Shown here: in pieces, positions 25,765 through 35,238 of the stretch
How positions within the stretch are numbered: the first letter of the stretch is position 1
Layout: each line of letters opens with the position of its first letter
Source: Saprospiraceae bacterium
GTDB lineage: Bacteria > Bacteroidota > Bacteroidia > Chitinophagales > Saprospiraceae
Reading direction: 5' to 3'
NCBI GenBank assembly: GCA_026982695.1
Contig: JALSGS010000036.1
Span: forward strand, 1 to 55,155
Length of the DNA stretch: 55,155 bases
Translations under genes and position numbers: made by a program
The notes under the pieces: model-generated
Seen by the model: the letters and a program-made list of their open reading frames with translations, nothing else
Database searches by the model: none
What the model was told of the DNA's origin: nothing

Positions 25765-27063
25765 ATGCGTCGAATTTTGTTGATTGTAGCCTGTCTTTGG
25801 GCGCTGGATGGAGCGACATTCGGCCAGTCTCATGAAAACCATCAGAGTGAAGAAGCCCATGCTGCCGAGATGCATGAAGCGCATGGCGAGCATGAGGTAC
25901 AAACGCATCATGCCGACGAAGACCTTTGTGCGCATGCAGATAGCCATGGCGAATCGGGCGATTTTGATCCTGCTGCAACGGCCTATCACCACATCTCTGA
26001 TGCCAACGTGTACACAATTGGCCCATGGGCTTTCCCCTTGCCGTGCATCCTATATTCCAAGGAGGATGGCTGGTCGGTGTTTATGTCGAGCAAGTTTGGA
26101 ATTGGTCACCATGGCAATGGGTATAAGGCCTACAAGCGCTATGTACTCGACGAAGGCGTAGTCAAGCGCATCAAAGATCCGAACTTCCCCATGGGCGAGG
26201 TGGAGATCGATGGCATTGTTCACGAGGAGGTAGCCACTCCTGATGGCAAAAAGAAAGTGGTGGCCTATGTGTGCTATGAAGGGCAGGCTTTTGAGACAGA
26301 GCACAAGAGTACAGCCGATTTTGGGATGTTTGGTGGGGGTATCACTTCCTTTTACGATTTTTCGATCACCAAGAACGTGGCATCCATGATCCTGGTGGCC
26401 ATTTTGCTGGGATGGATGTTTGTATACATAGCGCGCAAGTACGAAGAGCGCGATGGTCAGGCGCCCACAGGCTTGCAGTCGTTTGTGGAGCCCATCTTTG
26501 TGTTTATTCAAGACGAGGTGGCTAAGCCCTTTTTGGGCGACAAGTGGGAAAGGTTTCTGCCCTTTCTACAGGCGCTGTTTTTCTTCATATTGGGACTGAA
26601 TCTATTTGGGCAGATTCCCTTTTTGGGTGGCTCGAACGTAACGGGCAACCTAGCTGTGACGGCGGCCTTGGCGATCATCACGTTCATTGTCGTCAACATC
26701 AATGGCAACGCACATTATTGGAAGCACATCTTTGCCATGCCAGGTGTGCCTAAGCCACTGCTGTTCATCATGACTCCGGTGGAGATCATCGGCATGTTTA
26801 TCAAGCCCCTGACGCTGATGCTGCGTTTGTTTGCCAACATTACGGCAGGTCATATGGTGATCATCATTTTCATCAGCCTCATTTTTATTTTCGGTCAATC
26901 GGGCGAAAATGTAGGAGGTGCCTTGGGTGCCGCTGTGGGTAGCACCTTGCTGACGATGTTTATGATGTCTATCGAGCTATTGGTTGCTTTTATCCAAGCA
27001 TTTGTATTTACGATCCTTACGGCCTCATATCTAGGGGCGGCTACTGAAGAGGCGCACCATTGA
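25765..27063 (+). CDS. atpB: F0 ATP synthase subunit a with long periplasmic N-terminus
   Basis: The stator subunit that forms the proton half-channels next to the c-ring. At 432 residues it is far longer than the E. coli protein (271). It begins with a signal-like segment (MRRILLIVACLWALDGATFG). A His/Glu-rich stretch follows (about residues 22-66, with SHENHQSEEAHAAEMHEAHG and EVQTHHADED). Then comes a domain of about 110 residues before the membrane helices. The membrane part is standard: QALFFFILGLNLFGQIPF, LMLRLFANITAGHM with the essential Arg, and SIELLVAFIQAFVFTILTA. The extended N-terminus is typical of Bacteroidota AtpB. First gene of atpBEFHAG. Confidence 0.97.
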   Translation: MRRILLIVACLWALDGATFGQSHENHQSEEAHAAEMHEAHGEHEVQTHHADEDLCAHADSHGESGDFDPAATAYHHISDANVYTIGPWAFPLPCILYSKEDGWSVFMSSKFGIGHHGNGYKAYKRYVLDEGVVKRIKDPNFPMGEVEIDGIVHEEVATPDGKKKVVAYVCYEGQAFETEHKSTADFGMFGGGITSFYDFSITKNVASMILVAILLGWMFVYIARKYEERDGQAPTGLQSFVEPIFVFIQDEVAKPFLGDKWERFLPFLQALFFFILGLNLFGQIPFLGGSNVTGNLAVTAALAIITFIVVNINGNAHYWKHIFAMPGVPKPLLFIMTPVEIIGMFIKPLTLMLRLFANITAGHMVIIIFISLIFIFGQSGENVGGALGAAVGSTLLTMFMMSIELLVAFIQAFVFTILTASYLGAATEEAHH

Positions 27064-27121
27064 TGTGTATAGCTGAGTAAAAAAGAAACGAATTTTTTAA
27101 TTACCATAAACACAACCTGTC

Positions 27122-27328
27122 ATGGGTGGATCTATTGCAGCAATTGGTATGAGCTTGGCCGTGATCGGCGCTGGCATTGGTATTGGCAACATCGGTGCAA
27201 AGGCTATGGAAGCTATTGCCCGTCAGCCTGAAGCCGTAGGCGACATTCGCGCCAACATGATTCTGATGGCCGCACTGGTTGAAGGTGCCGCGCTGATTGC
27301 CATCATTCTCTCGTACCTGACTGCTTAA
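27122..27328 (+). CDS. atpE: F0 ATP synthase subunit c
   Basis: A 68-residue proteolipid hairpin; multiple copies form the rotor ring. Helix 1 is rich in Gly/Ala (GMSLAVIGAGIGIGNIGAKA), the loop is ARQPEAVGDIR, and the ion-carrying carboxylate in helix 2 is Glu54 in AALVEGAALIA. The residue after Glu54 is Gly, and there is no Gln/Ser set typical of Na+-binding rings, so proton coupling is the likely mode (inference). It is followed by an intercistronic hairpin with a T-tract. Confidence 0.97.
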   Translation: MGGSIAAIGMSLAVIGAGIGIGNIGAKAMEAIARQPEAVGDIRANMILMAALVEGAALIAIILSYLTA

Positions 27329-27342
27329 GAATCGAGATGTGT

Positions 27343-27387
27343 GGACCGGTGGCAGAGCGATTGGCTGCTGTGCCGGTCCCCTTTTTT
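27343..27387 (+). terminator. Terminator-like hairpin between atpE and atpF
   Basis: GGACCGG (27343-27349) pairs with CCGGTCC (27373-27379), with partial pairing inside the loop, and T6 follows at 27382-27387. Because atpF and the rest of the operon lie downstream, it is more likely a partial terminator or an mRNA 3'-end stabiliser that raises subunit c output than a full stop. Confidence 0.6.
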
Positions 27388-27430
27388 GCGAAAGCACTAT
27401 TGGTAAAAAAAGATATAAACTGCTGAGCCA

Positions 27431-27943
27431 ATGATTTTCCTTTCAGAATTTTCCGTGATCAAGCCAGATATCGGGCTGCTTTTTTGGTCTACAGTGATTT
27501 TTATCCTCTTCTGGGTAGTGGTGGGCTCGCTGGCGTTCAGGCCCATTGTGCGGGCTTTGAAAAAGCGCGAACAGGACATCCAAAACTCACTCGATGAGGC
27601 CAAGCGAGCACGCGAGGAGATGGCCAACCTGAAAGCCGAAAACGAAGAGCTGTTGCGTCAGGCACGCGAGGAGCGCTCGCGCATTTTGCGAGAAGCCAAA
27701 GAAATTGGTGACAAGATGGTGGCTGAGGCCAGAGAGAAAGCAAAAGAAGAAGCGCGTCGCATCGTGACGGAAGCTAAGGAACAGATCGAAAATCAGAAAC
27801 GTGCTGCCATGATAGAGGTGAAGAACGACTTGGGCTTGCTGGCTATTCAGATTGCTGAGAAAATCTTGCGCAAAAACCTTTCAAACGACAAAGAACAAGA
27901 AGCTTTTGTCAAGAGCTTGATCGACGAAATCGAGCTGAACTAA
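27431..27943 (+). CDS. atpF: F0 ATP synthase subunit b
   Basis: A 170-residue peripheral-stalk subunit. One N-terminal membrane helix (GLLFWSTVIFILFWVVVGSL) is followed by a long charged coiled coil (LKKREQDIQNSLDEAKRARE, LRQAREERSRILREAKEIGD). It ends IAEKILRKNLSNDKEQEAFVKSLIDEI, the part that binds the delta subunit. Length and pattern are standard. It sits in the operon 43 bp after the hairpin that follows atpE and 50 bp before atpH. Confidence 0.96.
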   Translation: MIFLSEFSVIKPDIGLLFWSTVIFILFWVVVGSLAFRPIVRALKKREQDIQNSLDEAKRAREEMANLKAENEELLRQAREERSRILREAKEIGDKMVAEAREKAKEEARRIVTEAKEQIENQKRAAMIEVKNDLGLLAIQIAEKILRKNLSNDKEQEAFVKSLIDEIELN

Positions 27944-27993
27944 TATACTCAAAAACTGGCGTCGTTTTACCCGCCACTTAGACAATACGAAAT

Positions 27994-28563
27994 ATGTCGG
28001 TACAAAGAGTTGCTACGCGCTACGCCAAATCATTGCTCGACTTAGCAGTAGAGCAGCAAAAGCTCGAGCGCATTAAAGTAGATATGGATGCCTTGGTAGC
28101 AGCCTTGAAAGTGCGCGAGCTATATCTGTTGTTCAAAAGCCCTATTGTCCACAAAGACAAGAAGTGGTCCATTCTCAGTGCACTGTTCGAAAGCAAGCTC
28201 GACGAGCTCACTATGGCCTTCATCCGCATATTGCTCAACAAGTCTCGGGAATCCTATTTGCCCGAGATCGCCAAGGCCTTTGCCGAGCAATACAAGGCAG
28301 TCAAGCACATCTCGGAAGTGAAAATCACTTCAGCGGTGCCCTTGACGCCACAGACGCTCGAAGCTATTCGCAGAAAACTGGAGCAAAGCCCTTACACCAA
28401 CGAGCATGTCGAGCTCATCACACAAGTAGATCCCGACATCATTGGAGGTTTTGTGGTAGAGTTTAAAGACTTGCTGTACGACGCCAGCGTCAAGCACAAA
28501 CTCGAGTTGCTGGCCAAAGAGTTTCGCGACAACCTGTACATCTCGCAAATTTTTGCGAGTTGA
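27994..28563 (+). CDS. atpH: F1 ATP synthase subunit delta
   Basis: A 189-residue stator subunit linking the b-stalk to the F1 head. The N-terminal helical domain begins VQRVATRYAKSLLDLAVEQQ, with LLFKSPIVHKDKKWSIL. The C-terminal part has HISEVKITSAVPLTPQTLEA and the signature VDPDIIGGFVVEFKDLLYDASVKHKL. Normal length and place in the operon. Confidence 0.95.
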   Translation: MSVQRVATRYAKSLLDLAVEQQKLERIKVDMDALVAALKVRELYLLFKSPIVHKDKKWSILSALFESKLDELTMAFIRILLNKSRESYLPEIAKAFAEQYKAVKHISEVKITSAVPLTPQTLEAIRRKLEQSPYTNEHVELITQVDPDIIGGFVVEFKDLLYDASVKHKLELLAKEFRDNLYISQIFAS

Positions 28564-28656
28564 TAAATGGCCCTTCCTTCTGCTCCGCCGCTGCACGGGG
28601 AGCCGGGGAAGCCGACTCATTATTTTTTATTTCAAGCAATCAAAAAATGCATCGCC

Positions 28657-30261
28657 ATGGTGGATGTCAAACCCGATGAAATATCTGCAATACTCAAGCA
28701 ACAACTCTCCGGCTTCAAAAGCGCTACTGAGCTGGAGGAGGTAGGGACCGTACTGCAGGTTGGTGACGGTATTGCTCGCGTGTACGGCCTCACCAAAGTA
28801 CGTGCTGGTGAGTTGGTCGAGTTTGAAACGGGCGTTAAAGCTGTGGTACTCAACCTTGAAGAAGATAATGTAGGGGTAGTACTTATGGGCCCTGGCGACC
28901 ACATACGAGAAGGCTCGACGGTGCGCCGTACGGGTAAAATTGCCTCGATCAATGTAGGCGAGGGCATGTTGGGCCGCGTCGTGAACCCCTTGGGTGAACC
29001 CATTGACGGCAAGGGGCCCATTGAAGGAAAGCTCTACGAAATGCCGCTGGAGCGCAAAGCACCTGGTGTGATTTATCGCCAACCCGTGAATGAACCCTTG
29101 CAAACGGGTATCAAGGCCATCGATGCCATGATTCCCATTGGGCGAGGCCAGCGCGAGCTCATCATTGGTGACCGCCAAACGGGCAAAACGGCTATTGCCA
29201 TAGACACCATCATCAATCAGCGCGAGTTTTACGAGCGCGGCGAGCCAGTATACTGTATCTATGTAGCTTCGGGGCAGAAGGCCTCTACGGTAGCCAACGT
29301 GGCACGTACGCTCGAAGAACACGGTGCCATGGACTACACCATCATCGTATCGGCTTCGGCTGCTGACCCTGCACCACTGGTGTTCTTTGCACCTTTTGCA
29401 GGTGCTGCTATCGGCGAATATTTCCGCGACACGGGGCGCCCTGCCTTGATCGTATACGACGACTTATCGAAGCAGGCTGTTGCATACCGCGAGGTGTCGC
29501 TATTGCTGCGCCGCCCACCGGGTCGCGAGGCCTATCCGGGCGATGTGTTCTACCTGCACTCGCGCCTCTTAGAACGCGCTGCTAAGATCATTGCCAATGA
29601 CGAGATCGCGCGTCAGATGAACAACCTGCCCGAGGCGCTCAAGAATGCCAAAGATGAAAACGGTGAGCCCCTTGTGAAGGGAGGCGGTTCTCTGACCGCT
29701 TTGCCAATCATTGAGACGCAGGCAGGTGACGTGTCGGCCTACATTCCCACCAACGTCATCTCTATCACCGATGGTCAGATTTTTTTGGAGTCTAACCTCT
29801 TCAACGCTGGGGTGCGCCCTGCCATCAACGTAGGTATATCTGTGAGCCGTGTGGGTGGAGCTGCTCAGATCAAGTCGATGAAGAAGGTAGCAGGTACGTT
29901 GAAACTCGACTTGGCCCAGTATCGCGAATTGGAGGCTTTCGCCAAATTTGGCTCTGATCTCGATCCAGCTACTTTGGCCGTTATTGAAAAGGGCAAGCGC
30001 AATGTAGAGATCTTGAAGCAGCCCCAGTATCAACCCGTACCAGTGGAAAAACAGGTGGCCATCATCTACTTGGGGACCAAAGGCTTGCTGATGGATGTAC
30101 CTGTAGAGAAAATTCGCGAGTTTGAAGAATTGTTCTTGCTCAAGCTCGAGCAGCTCCATCCAGATGTGCTGGAAGCTTTCCGCCAAGGTAAGCTGCCCGA
30201 AGAGGCATTACAGAAAGTGGAGCAATTGGCTAAAGAGCTGAGTGACCAGTTTAAAGCCTGA
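28657..30261 (+). CDS. atpA: F1 ATP synthase subunit alpha
   Basis: A 534-residue, non-catalytic nucleotide-binding subunit of the F1 head. I chose the ATG at 28657 ([20 protein letters not shown]), the standard family start; the frame is open 30 codons further up, but that part is unlike the family. Motifs: P-loop [40 protein letters not shown] and [21 protein letters not shown]. The C-terminal helices are normal ([20 protein letters not shown]). The 93-bp gap before it contains a GC-rich stretch (28594-28615) without clear function. Confidence 0.98.
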   Translation: MVDVKPDEISAILKQQLSGFKSATELEEVGTVLQVGDGIARVYGLTKVRAGELVEFETGVKAVVLNLEEDNVGVVLMGPGDHIREGSTVRRTGKIASINVGEGMLGRVVNPLGEPIDGKGPIEGKLYEMPLERKAPGVIYRQPVNEPLQTGIKAIDAMIPIGRGQRELIIGDRQTGKTAIAIDTIINQREFYERGEPVYCIYVASGQKASTVANVARTLEEHGAMDYTIIVSASAADPAPLVFFAPFAGAAIGEYFRDTGRPALIVYDDLSKQAVAYREVSLLLRRPPGREAYPGDVFYLHSRLLERAAKIIANDEIARQMNNLPEALKNAKDENGEPLVKGGGSLTALPIIETQAGDVSAYIPTNVISITDGQIFLESNLFNAGVRPAINVGISVSRVGGAAQIKSMKKVAGTLKLDLAQYRELEAFAKFGSDLDPATLAVIEKGKRNVEILKQPQYQPVPVEKQVAIIYLGTKGLLMDVPVEKIREFEELFLLKLEQLHPDVLEAFRQGKLPEEALQKVEQLAKELSDQFKA

Positions 30262-30344
30262 TAAAATCTTCGTGTAGGTAAGGGGCGGGCTTTGGCCAAC
30301 CCCTTGCCCCATACACGTTCAATCACCTTATAACTTATTAGCCC

Positions 30345-31244
30345 ATGTCGGGAAGTCTCAAAGAGGTTCGGCAACGCATTCGCTCGGTACAGAATACGCA
30401 GCAGATCACTAAAGCGATGAAGATGGTAGCGGCAGCCAAGTTGCGCCGCGCGCAATCGGCCATACAACAGATGCGCCCTTATGCCGACAAACAGGAGCAA
30501 ATGCTGCGCAACGTCCTTTCGAACTTGGATCAAGGCGTTACCGATTTGAGCATTTTCAGCAAGGTGCGCCCACTGGAGCGCGTCTGTTTGGTGGTTGTGA
30601 CTTCCAATAGAGGGCTATGTGGTGCGTTCAATACCAATATCAACAAGGCCCTGCAGCAACATATAGAAGCACACTATGCCACGCTGTACGAGCAAGGCCA
30701 ACTTACTCTTTTGCCAATAGGCAAAAAGGGATATGAGTACTTTGCCAAGCGTTACCCCAAGCTTCACTTCATTACTGATTTTGTTGAGTTGTTTGCACAG
30801 CTAAACTTTGACAGTGCTACAGAAGTGGCTAATCGGCTGATGCAAGCTTTTGAATCGGGGCAATATGATCGGGTAGATGTGACCTATGGCCACTTCAAAA
30901 ATGCCGTGACGCAATATCCACTCATTGCTCAATGGTTGCCTGTGCCGCCTTTAGAAGCGACACAAGAACAGCAAGGCCGCGCCGACTACATCTTCGAACC
31001 CAATATGGAGGAACTGCTCCAACACTTGGTACCCAGCATATTGCGCACCACTTTCTACAAGTACCTACTCGATACGCACGCTTCGGAGCATGGTGCGCGC
31101 ATGACGGCTATGGACAATGCCACCGAGAATGCCAATCAGCTTCTGCACGAGCTGCGCATTAGCTATAACAAAGCACGGCAAGAAGCAATCACTAAAGAAA
31201 TTCTCGAAATTGTAGGTGGTGCAGCAGCTTTGGAAGCTGGCTGA
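30345..31244 (+). CDS. atpG: F1 ATP synthase subunit gamma
   Basis: The 299-residue central rotor shaft. The N-terminal helix SLKEVRQRIRSVQNTQQITK AMKMV is canonical, as are VVVTSNRGLCGAFNTNINKA and the C-terminal helix ASEHGARMTAMDNATENANQ ... LRISYNKARQEAITKEILEI. It is the last gene of the operon and is followed by a terminator, so atpD (beta) and atpC (epsilon) must lie elsewhere, an arrangement common in Bacteroidota. Confidence 0.97.
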   Translation: MSGSLKEVRQRIRSVQNTQQITKAMKMVAAAKLRRAQSAIQQMRPYADKQEQMLRNVLSNLDQGVTDLSIFSKVRPLERVCLVVVTSNRGLCGAFNTNINKALQQHIEAHYATLYEQGQLTLLPIGKKGYEYFAKRYPKLHFITDFVELFAQLNFDSATEVANRLMQAFESGQYDRVDVTYGHFKNAVTQYPLIAQWLPVPPLEATQEQQGRADYIFEPNMEELLQHLVPSILRTTFYKYLLDTHASEHGARMTAMDNATENANQLLHELRISYNKARQEAITKEILEIVGGAAALEAG

Positions 31245-31268
31245 CGTAAAGCGAAAGGCAAACGAAAT

Positions 31269-31300
31269 AGGCACGTGCATGCTGTAATGCACGTGCCTTT
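31269..31300 (+). terminator. Terminator of the atp operon
   Basis: AGGCACGTGCAT (31269-31280) and ATGCACGTGCCT (31287-31298) form a perfect 12-bp stem with a 6-nt loop, followed by a T-containing stretch (TTGGATTTT). It lies 25 bp after the atpG stop. The T run is short, so the termination strength is uncertain; it may serve both converging genes. Confidence 0.75.
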
Positions 31301-31333
31301 GGATTTTATAGTCGTGTGTGGAAAGTGTAATGC

Positions 31334-31945
31334 CTATTCTTCGAATAGGCGGCCTTGCTCAGGTAAGAGGCGAAATGATTTTCTGTGCCAGGGCGTGGGC
31401 CCATGCTTTTTGATCGCTTGTCGGTGCTGTTGTGTAGGATAGCCCATATTGCGTGCCCAACCATAATACGGATATTGCTCGTGCAACTGGCACATGATTG
31501 CATCTCGGTGGGTTTTTGCCAGCACGGAAGCTGCAGCGATACTTTTAAAACGCGCGTCGCCCTTCACTACGCATATGTGGCGGATGGTGGGATAGGGTGC
31601 AAATCGATTTCCATCGATGAGCAGTAGTTGAGGTTGAGGGTGCAGCTGCGCGATGGCACGATGCATTGCCAAAAAAGAGGCACGTAGAATGTTGATCTTG
31701 TCAATTTCTCGAGGCTCGACACGGGCTACTGCCCAGCTAATGGCTTCGCGCTCAATAATAGGGCGCAGTGTGTTGCGTTGGGCAGTACTTAGCTGCTTGG
31801 AGTCATTGAGTAGTGGATGATCGAACTCGATGGGGAGAATTACTGCAGCGGCTACTACAGGCCCTGCCAAGCAGCCGCGCCCTGCTTCGTCGCAACCAGC
31901 TTCCAGCGTCCCTTTTTCAAACCATGGGGCCAGTGGTCCATTCAT
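31334..31945 (-). CDS. rnhB: Ribonuclease HII
   Basis: A 203-residue enzyme that nicks RNA in RNA-DNA hybrids and removes misincorporated ribonucleotides from DNA. The active site is formed by the Asp-Glu pair of [15 protein letters not shown], the Asp in LLLIDGNRF and the Asp in [18 protein letters not shown]. The tail [18 protein letters not shown] is typical. I chose the ATG at 31945; the upstream in-frame TTG is less likely. It lies 45 bp downstream of lptB on the same strand. Confidence 0.96.
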   Translation of the reverse strand: MNGPLAPWFEKGTLEAGCDEAGRGCLAGPVVAAAVILPIEFDHPLLNDSKQLSTAQRNTLRPIIEREAISWAVARVEPREIDKINILRASFLAMHRAIAQLHPQPQLLLIDGNRFAPYPTIRHICVVKGDARFKSIAAASVLAKTHRDAIMCQLHEQYPYYGWARNMGYPTQQHRQAIKKHGPTPWHRKSFRLLPEQGRLFEE

Positions 31946-31990
31946 TCCCAAGTGCGTTGTGCTTTTATCCTAAGCTGTAGGTAGCTCAGG

Positions 31991-32737
31991 TTACTCTTTG
32001 ATGTCAATTGTTTTTTTGCGCAGCTCGAATTGTTGACCCAAATATACTTTGCGCACCATGGGATCAGCTGCTAGCTCTTCGGCAGTACCTGCCTTTAGAA
32101 TGGATCCCTCAAACATGAGATAAGCTCTGTCGGTGATGGACAGTGTCTCTTGTACGTTGTGATCGGTGATGAGGATGCCAATGTTTTTGGTACGCAGTTT
32201 TGCCACAATGTATTGGATATCTTCTACAGCAATGGGATCAATGCCTGCGAAAGGCTCGTCGAGCAGGATAAACTTGGGGTCGGTGGCCAAAGCCCGAGCG
32301 ATTTCTGTACGCCGGCGCTCACCACCCGAGAGCATGTCGCCACGACTTTTACGCACCTTTTCCAGCCCAAACTCCTGAATAAGCGATTCGAGGCGTTGGT
32401 GCTGTTGTGCGCAACTGAGCTGAGTCATTTCCAACACGGCTCGGATGTTGTCCTCTACAGTGAGCTTGCGAAATACACTGGGCTCCTGCGGCAGGTACCC
32501 GATGCCTTTGCGGGCTCGCTTGTACATGGGTAAAGTGGTGATATCCTCCTCATCTAGGAAAACACGCCCTTCGTTGGGCTTTATGAAGCCTACTACCATG
32601 TAAAAGGTGGTCGTTTTGCCGGCTCCATTAGGGCCGAGCAGTCCTACGATCTCACCTTGTGCCACTTCGATAGAAACGCCTTTGACGACTTTTCGCCGGC
32701 CATATGTTTTGACTAAATTGTCTGTGAACAATTTCAT
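31991..32737 (-). CDS. lptB: LPS export ABC transporter ATPase LptB
   Basis: The cytoplasmic ATPase that powers lipopolysaccharide extraction by LptFG and transport through the Lpt bridge. 248 residues from the ATG at 32737 ([20 protein letters not shown]). Motifs: Walker [22 protein letters not shown]-loop [18 protein letters not shown], signature [16 protein letters not shown], Walker [16 protein letters not shown] and switch His in [12 protein letters not shown]. These, especially [13 protein letters not shown], identify LptB rather than a generic ABC ATPase. Other lpt genes are not nearby. Confidence 0.95.
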   Translation of the reverse strand: MKLFTDNLVKTYGRRKVVKGVSIEVAQGEIVGLLGPNGAGKTTTFYMVVGFIKPNEGRVFLDEEDITTLPMYKRARKGIGYLPQEPSVFRKLTVEDNIRAVLEMTQLSCAQQHQRLESLIQEFGLEKVRKSRGDMLSGGERRRTEIARALATDPKFILLDEPFAGIDPIAVEDIQYIVAKLRTKNIGILITDHNVQETLSITDRAYLMFEGSILKAGTAEELAADPMVRKVYLGQQFELRKKTIDIKE

Positions 32738-32863
32738 GTAAATGTATTTTGAGCCACTTAGGCTATTTGGCTGCAAAAATGATCAATGTAAGCCACTTGT
32801 ATCAATATGGCATGTTGTTTTCCATTATCTTTAGCCGTGCAAACCAATTCGAATACTGGCTTT

Positions 32864-33169
32864 ATGCAACGCACCTATCAGTTTATGGTGGTTTTTAGGC
32901 TGCCCGAAGAGTTATCTGATGAATTTCTCGATTTGTTACCCGAACAACGAGCACGTGTTACTGAGTTGTTTGAAGAAGGTGTACTGCTTAGTTATGCACT
33001 TTCACTCGAACATTCTCGGCTGTGGGCTGTATTTCAGGCCACCTCGGAGATGGCTGTACTGGAGTACATTGCGACGCTGCCGCTCTCCTCGTATATGCAA
33101 GTACGTGTGAGTATACTGACTTTTTACAATACCCATTCAGAAGCTGTACCTAACTTTTCGCTTAATTGA
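32864..33169 (+). CDS. Small muconolactone-isomerase-like protein
   Basis: A 101-residue cytoplasmic protein starting MQRTYQFMVVFRLPEELSDE. A beta-alpha-beta pattern with LLPEQRARVTELFEEGVLLS, then RLWAVFQATSEMAVLEYIATLPLSSYMQVRVSIL, fits the ferredoxin-like muconolactone isomerase/YCII superfamily. The reaction cannot be predicted, and a role in muconolactone breakdown is not implied. An open frame upstream to 32807 lacks family character. Its last 8 bp overlap the end of the convergent M43 protease gene. Confidence 0.7.
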   Translation: MQRTYQFMVVFRLPEELSDEFLDLLPEQRARVTELFEEGVLLSYALSLEHSRLWAVFQATSEMAVLEYIATLPLSSYMQVRVSILTFYNTHSEAVPNFSLN

Positions 33170-34460
33170 CAGGGGGGCTCAGCCAATGGCGAGCATTTTC
33201 TATTTGGGGTTTGCCTCTATACTCCACAATTCCCCTTTGCTTTCCGTGTTGTTGTAGTTTGATACCTGCCCATTCGTCACCACAAGCATTATGTAGGGTG
33301 CAGTTGTCGAGAATGAGCTTACCAGCGGGTGCAATGGTAATGCGCGCATCTCGTGGTAGCGATACCCTGCAACTGATTTGTAGGATGCCACCCGATGCAA
33401 TGATTAGATCTCCTTCCAAGTCTTTCATTCCTTTCCAATGTACCGAATCACGGATGACAATAGTTGCTTCTTCGCGTCGGACACACCAGCGAGGTTGGGC
33501 AAATCGGCGCGTGCGTGCATGTAGGCGTGATAAAGCATAGTGAATTTTGCCAATTTGACATGGCGACCAAGCATTTTGGTACACGTTGTAGTCCATTACG
33601 TTATTGGAGGCCAGTGAGTCGCATGGGGGCTCTTCGGTGCGTATCCAGCAACCCGGATTTAGAGGTGTATCTTCACAGCCGTCGTTAGATGCCCAGGTAT
33701 GTGCCAAACCGAGTATGTGGCCAATTTCGTGATTGAGCATTTTTCTGGCTTCCCATGGGGGGATTTGGTTTTCAAATATTCCCGCGATTTTTACGGCATC
33801 TGTCAGGGCAATGCCACATCCAGTACCCTTGTAGGTGGGCGAGGCAATGCTATCGGGGTGATGTGGCATGAGAAATACATTGATGATGGAATCGGTGCCT
33901 ATGCCATAACGCGCAATTACATCGCGCTTGTAGTTGTTTTTGTACTTGCCCTTGACCACATAGTAGTAAAGGCTGTCATTATAGTGGAAATAGATGCCAT
34001 CGTCTTCTCCGTCGTGAAAAGCGGGAGTAAGCACATAGCGATAGCGCAAGGGTAGCACTGGGGTGGTATTGCCTAGGGGCAAAAACATTTTCTTGTTATG
34101 GGTTAGATGTTGAGCGGCATAATGCAATAGTTGGTGTACGTATTGGCGTCCTTCTGCTTCGGAGAAATTGCGGCTACTATCGGCCGAGTTCATTATGTGA
34201 AAGTTCAGACGCAGATACTTGATAGGTGTGTGGTCTATGTGGTTTGTGTCTGGTGCATAGCTGAGATATTGGCGGCAGCAAGAACGTCCGCCACCGGGGC
34301 GGCGTACTCCTTCAGTGCTCGTTCCGTACTGTACATCTGCAATGGTAGCAAAGCGCGTATAGATGCAGGGCGAACAAATGAATGCCGTAGTCGCTACCAT
34401 GAACAGTAATGACCACAGCATAATTCTGCGATGCGTGCTGTTATGTTGGATTTTGTGCAT
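33162..34460 (-). CDS. Exported M43 (pappalysin-like) zinc protease
   Basis: 432 residues from the ATG at 34460, which overlaps the fabG stop as TGATG and so suggests translational coupling. An N-terminal membrane or signal segment (IMLWSLLFMVATTAFICSPC) is followed by the M43 domain. The zinc motif is H244-E-I-G-H-I-L-G-L-A-H254 in MLNHEIGHILGLAHTWA. The Cys-rich loop after it (DGCEDTPLNPGCW) and the Met-turn NNVMDYNVY are typical. The end (about 340-432) has right-handed beta-helix style repeats (GDLIIASGGILQISCRVSLP, ITIAPAGKLILDNC). Relatives often carry a longer beta-helix plus a T9SS tail; here the chain stops early and no sorting domain is seen. Confidence 0.85.
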   Translation of the reverse strand: MHKIQHNSTHRRIMLWSLLFMVATTAFICSPCIYTRFATIADVQYGTSTEGVRRPGGGRSCCRQYLSYAPDTNHIDHTPIKYLRLNFHIMNSADSSRNFSEAEGRQYVHQLLHYAAQHLTHNKKMFLPLGNTTPVLPLRYRYVLTPAFHDGEDDGIYFHYNDSLYYYVVKGKYKNNYKRDVIARYGIGTDSIINVFLMPHHPDSIASPTYKGTGCGIALTDAVKIAGIFENQIPPWEARKMLNHEIGHILGLAHTWASNDGCEDTPLNPGCWIRTEEPPCDSLASNNVMDYNVYQNAWSPCQIGKIHYALSRLHARTRRFAQPRWCVRREEATIVIRDSVHWKGMKDLEGDLIIASGGILQISCRVSLPRDARITIAPAGKLILDNCTLHNACGDEWAGIKLQQHGKQRGIVEYRGKPQIENARHWLSPPVN

Positions 34461-35212
34461 CAAGTGTTTAACGCGCCACACACGCTAATCGTCTGTCCAG
34501 TAATGTAGCTGGCCATATCGGAAGCAAGGAAAACGCAGGTGTCAGCTACTTCTTCGGCTTTTCCAAAGCGCTTCATGGGAATACCACTTAGGTAAGCGTT
34601 GCGCGTAGCTTCATCTAGCTGATCAGTCATTTCTGTTTCGATAAATCCGGGGGCAACGGCGTTGCAGCGGATGTTGCGCGAGCCCACTTCTTTGGCAATC
34701 GACTTGGTAAAACCGATAATGCCAGCTTTAGATGCCGCGTAGTTGGCCTGACCGGCATTGCCGAAAAGACCAACTACTGATGAGATATTAATGATGCTAC
34801 CGCCTCTATTTTTGAGCATGGGGCGTAGCACGTGTTTGGTAAGGTTAAATACCGATTTGAGATTTATCTGGATTACTTCATCCCATTGTGCTTCGCTCAT
34901 GCGCAACATGAGATTGTCGCGCGTGATGCCGGCATTGTTGACCAATACGTCTATTTTCCCAAAAGTGTCCAGTACTTGTTTGATCAGAGATTCAGCTTGG
35001 GTAAACGAGCTGGCATCAGACTGCCATGCTTTTGCCTTTACGCCATAAGTGTTGGTGAGTTCTGAAGCCAAGGCCTCGGCCTGAGCTGCTGATGATCGAT
35101 AAGTGAAGGCTATTTGAGCACCATGGGTGGCAAAACGGCGTACGATGGCCGCACCAATACCGCGCGAACCACCAGTGATTACAGCGATCTTTCCTTCCAG
35201 CAATTTACACAT
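34460..35212 (-). CDS. fabG: 3-oxoacyl-[acyl-carrier-protein] reductase
   Basis: The short-chain dehydrogenase that reduces 3-ketoacyl-ACP with NADPH in fatty-acid elongation. From the ATG at 35212 the protein has 250 residues. The cofactor site is VITGGSRGIGAAIVRRF, then VLVNNAGITRDNLMLRM, the catalytic Ser in IINISSVVGLFGNAGQ and the Tyr/Lys pair in NYAASKAGIIGFTKS. It ends DMASYITGQTISVCGALNT. NNAGITRDNL and the Asn-Ser-Tyr-Lys set are characteristic of FabG. Other fab genes are not adjacent. Its stop overlaps the M43 protease start by one base. Confidence 0.93.
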   Translation of the reverse strand: MCKLLEGKIAVITGGSRGIGAAIVRRFATHGAQIAFTYRSSAAQAEALASELTNTYGVKAKAWQSDASSFTQAESLIKQVLDTFGKIDVLVNNAGITRDNLMLRMSEAQWDEVIQINLKSVFNLTKHVLRPMLKNRGGSIINISSVVGLFGNAGQANYAASKAGIIGFTKSIAKEVGSRNIRCNAVAPGFIETEMTDQLDEATRNAYLSGIPMKRFGKAEEVADTCVFLASDMASYITGQTISVCGALNT

Positions 35213-35238
35213 GACCAATTCAGGTTTTCACTAAGGTG

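Noticed and set aside
28567-28656. 30-codon upstream extension of atpA
   Set aside because: AtpA proteins start at the [10 protein letters not shown]-type sequence; the extension is unlike the family and GC-biased.
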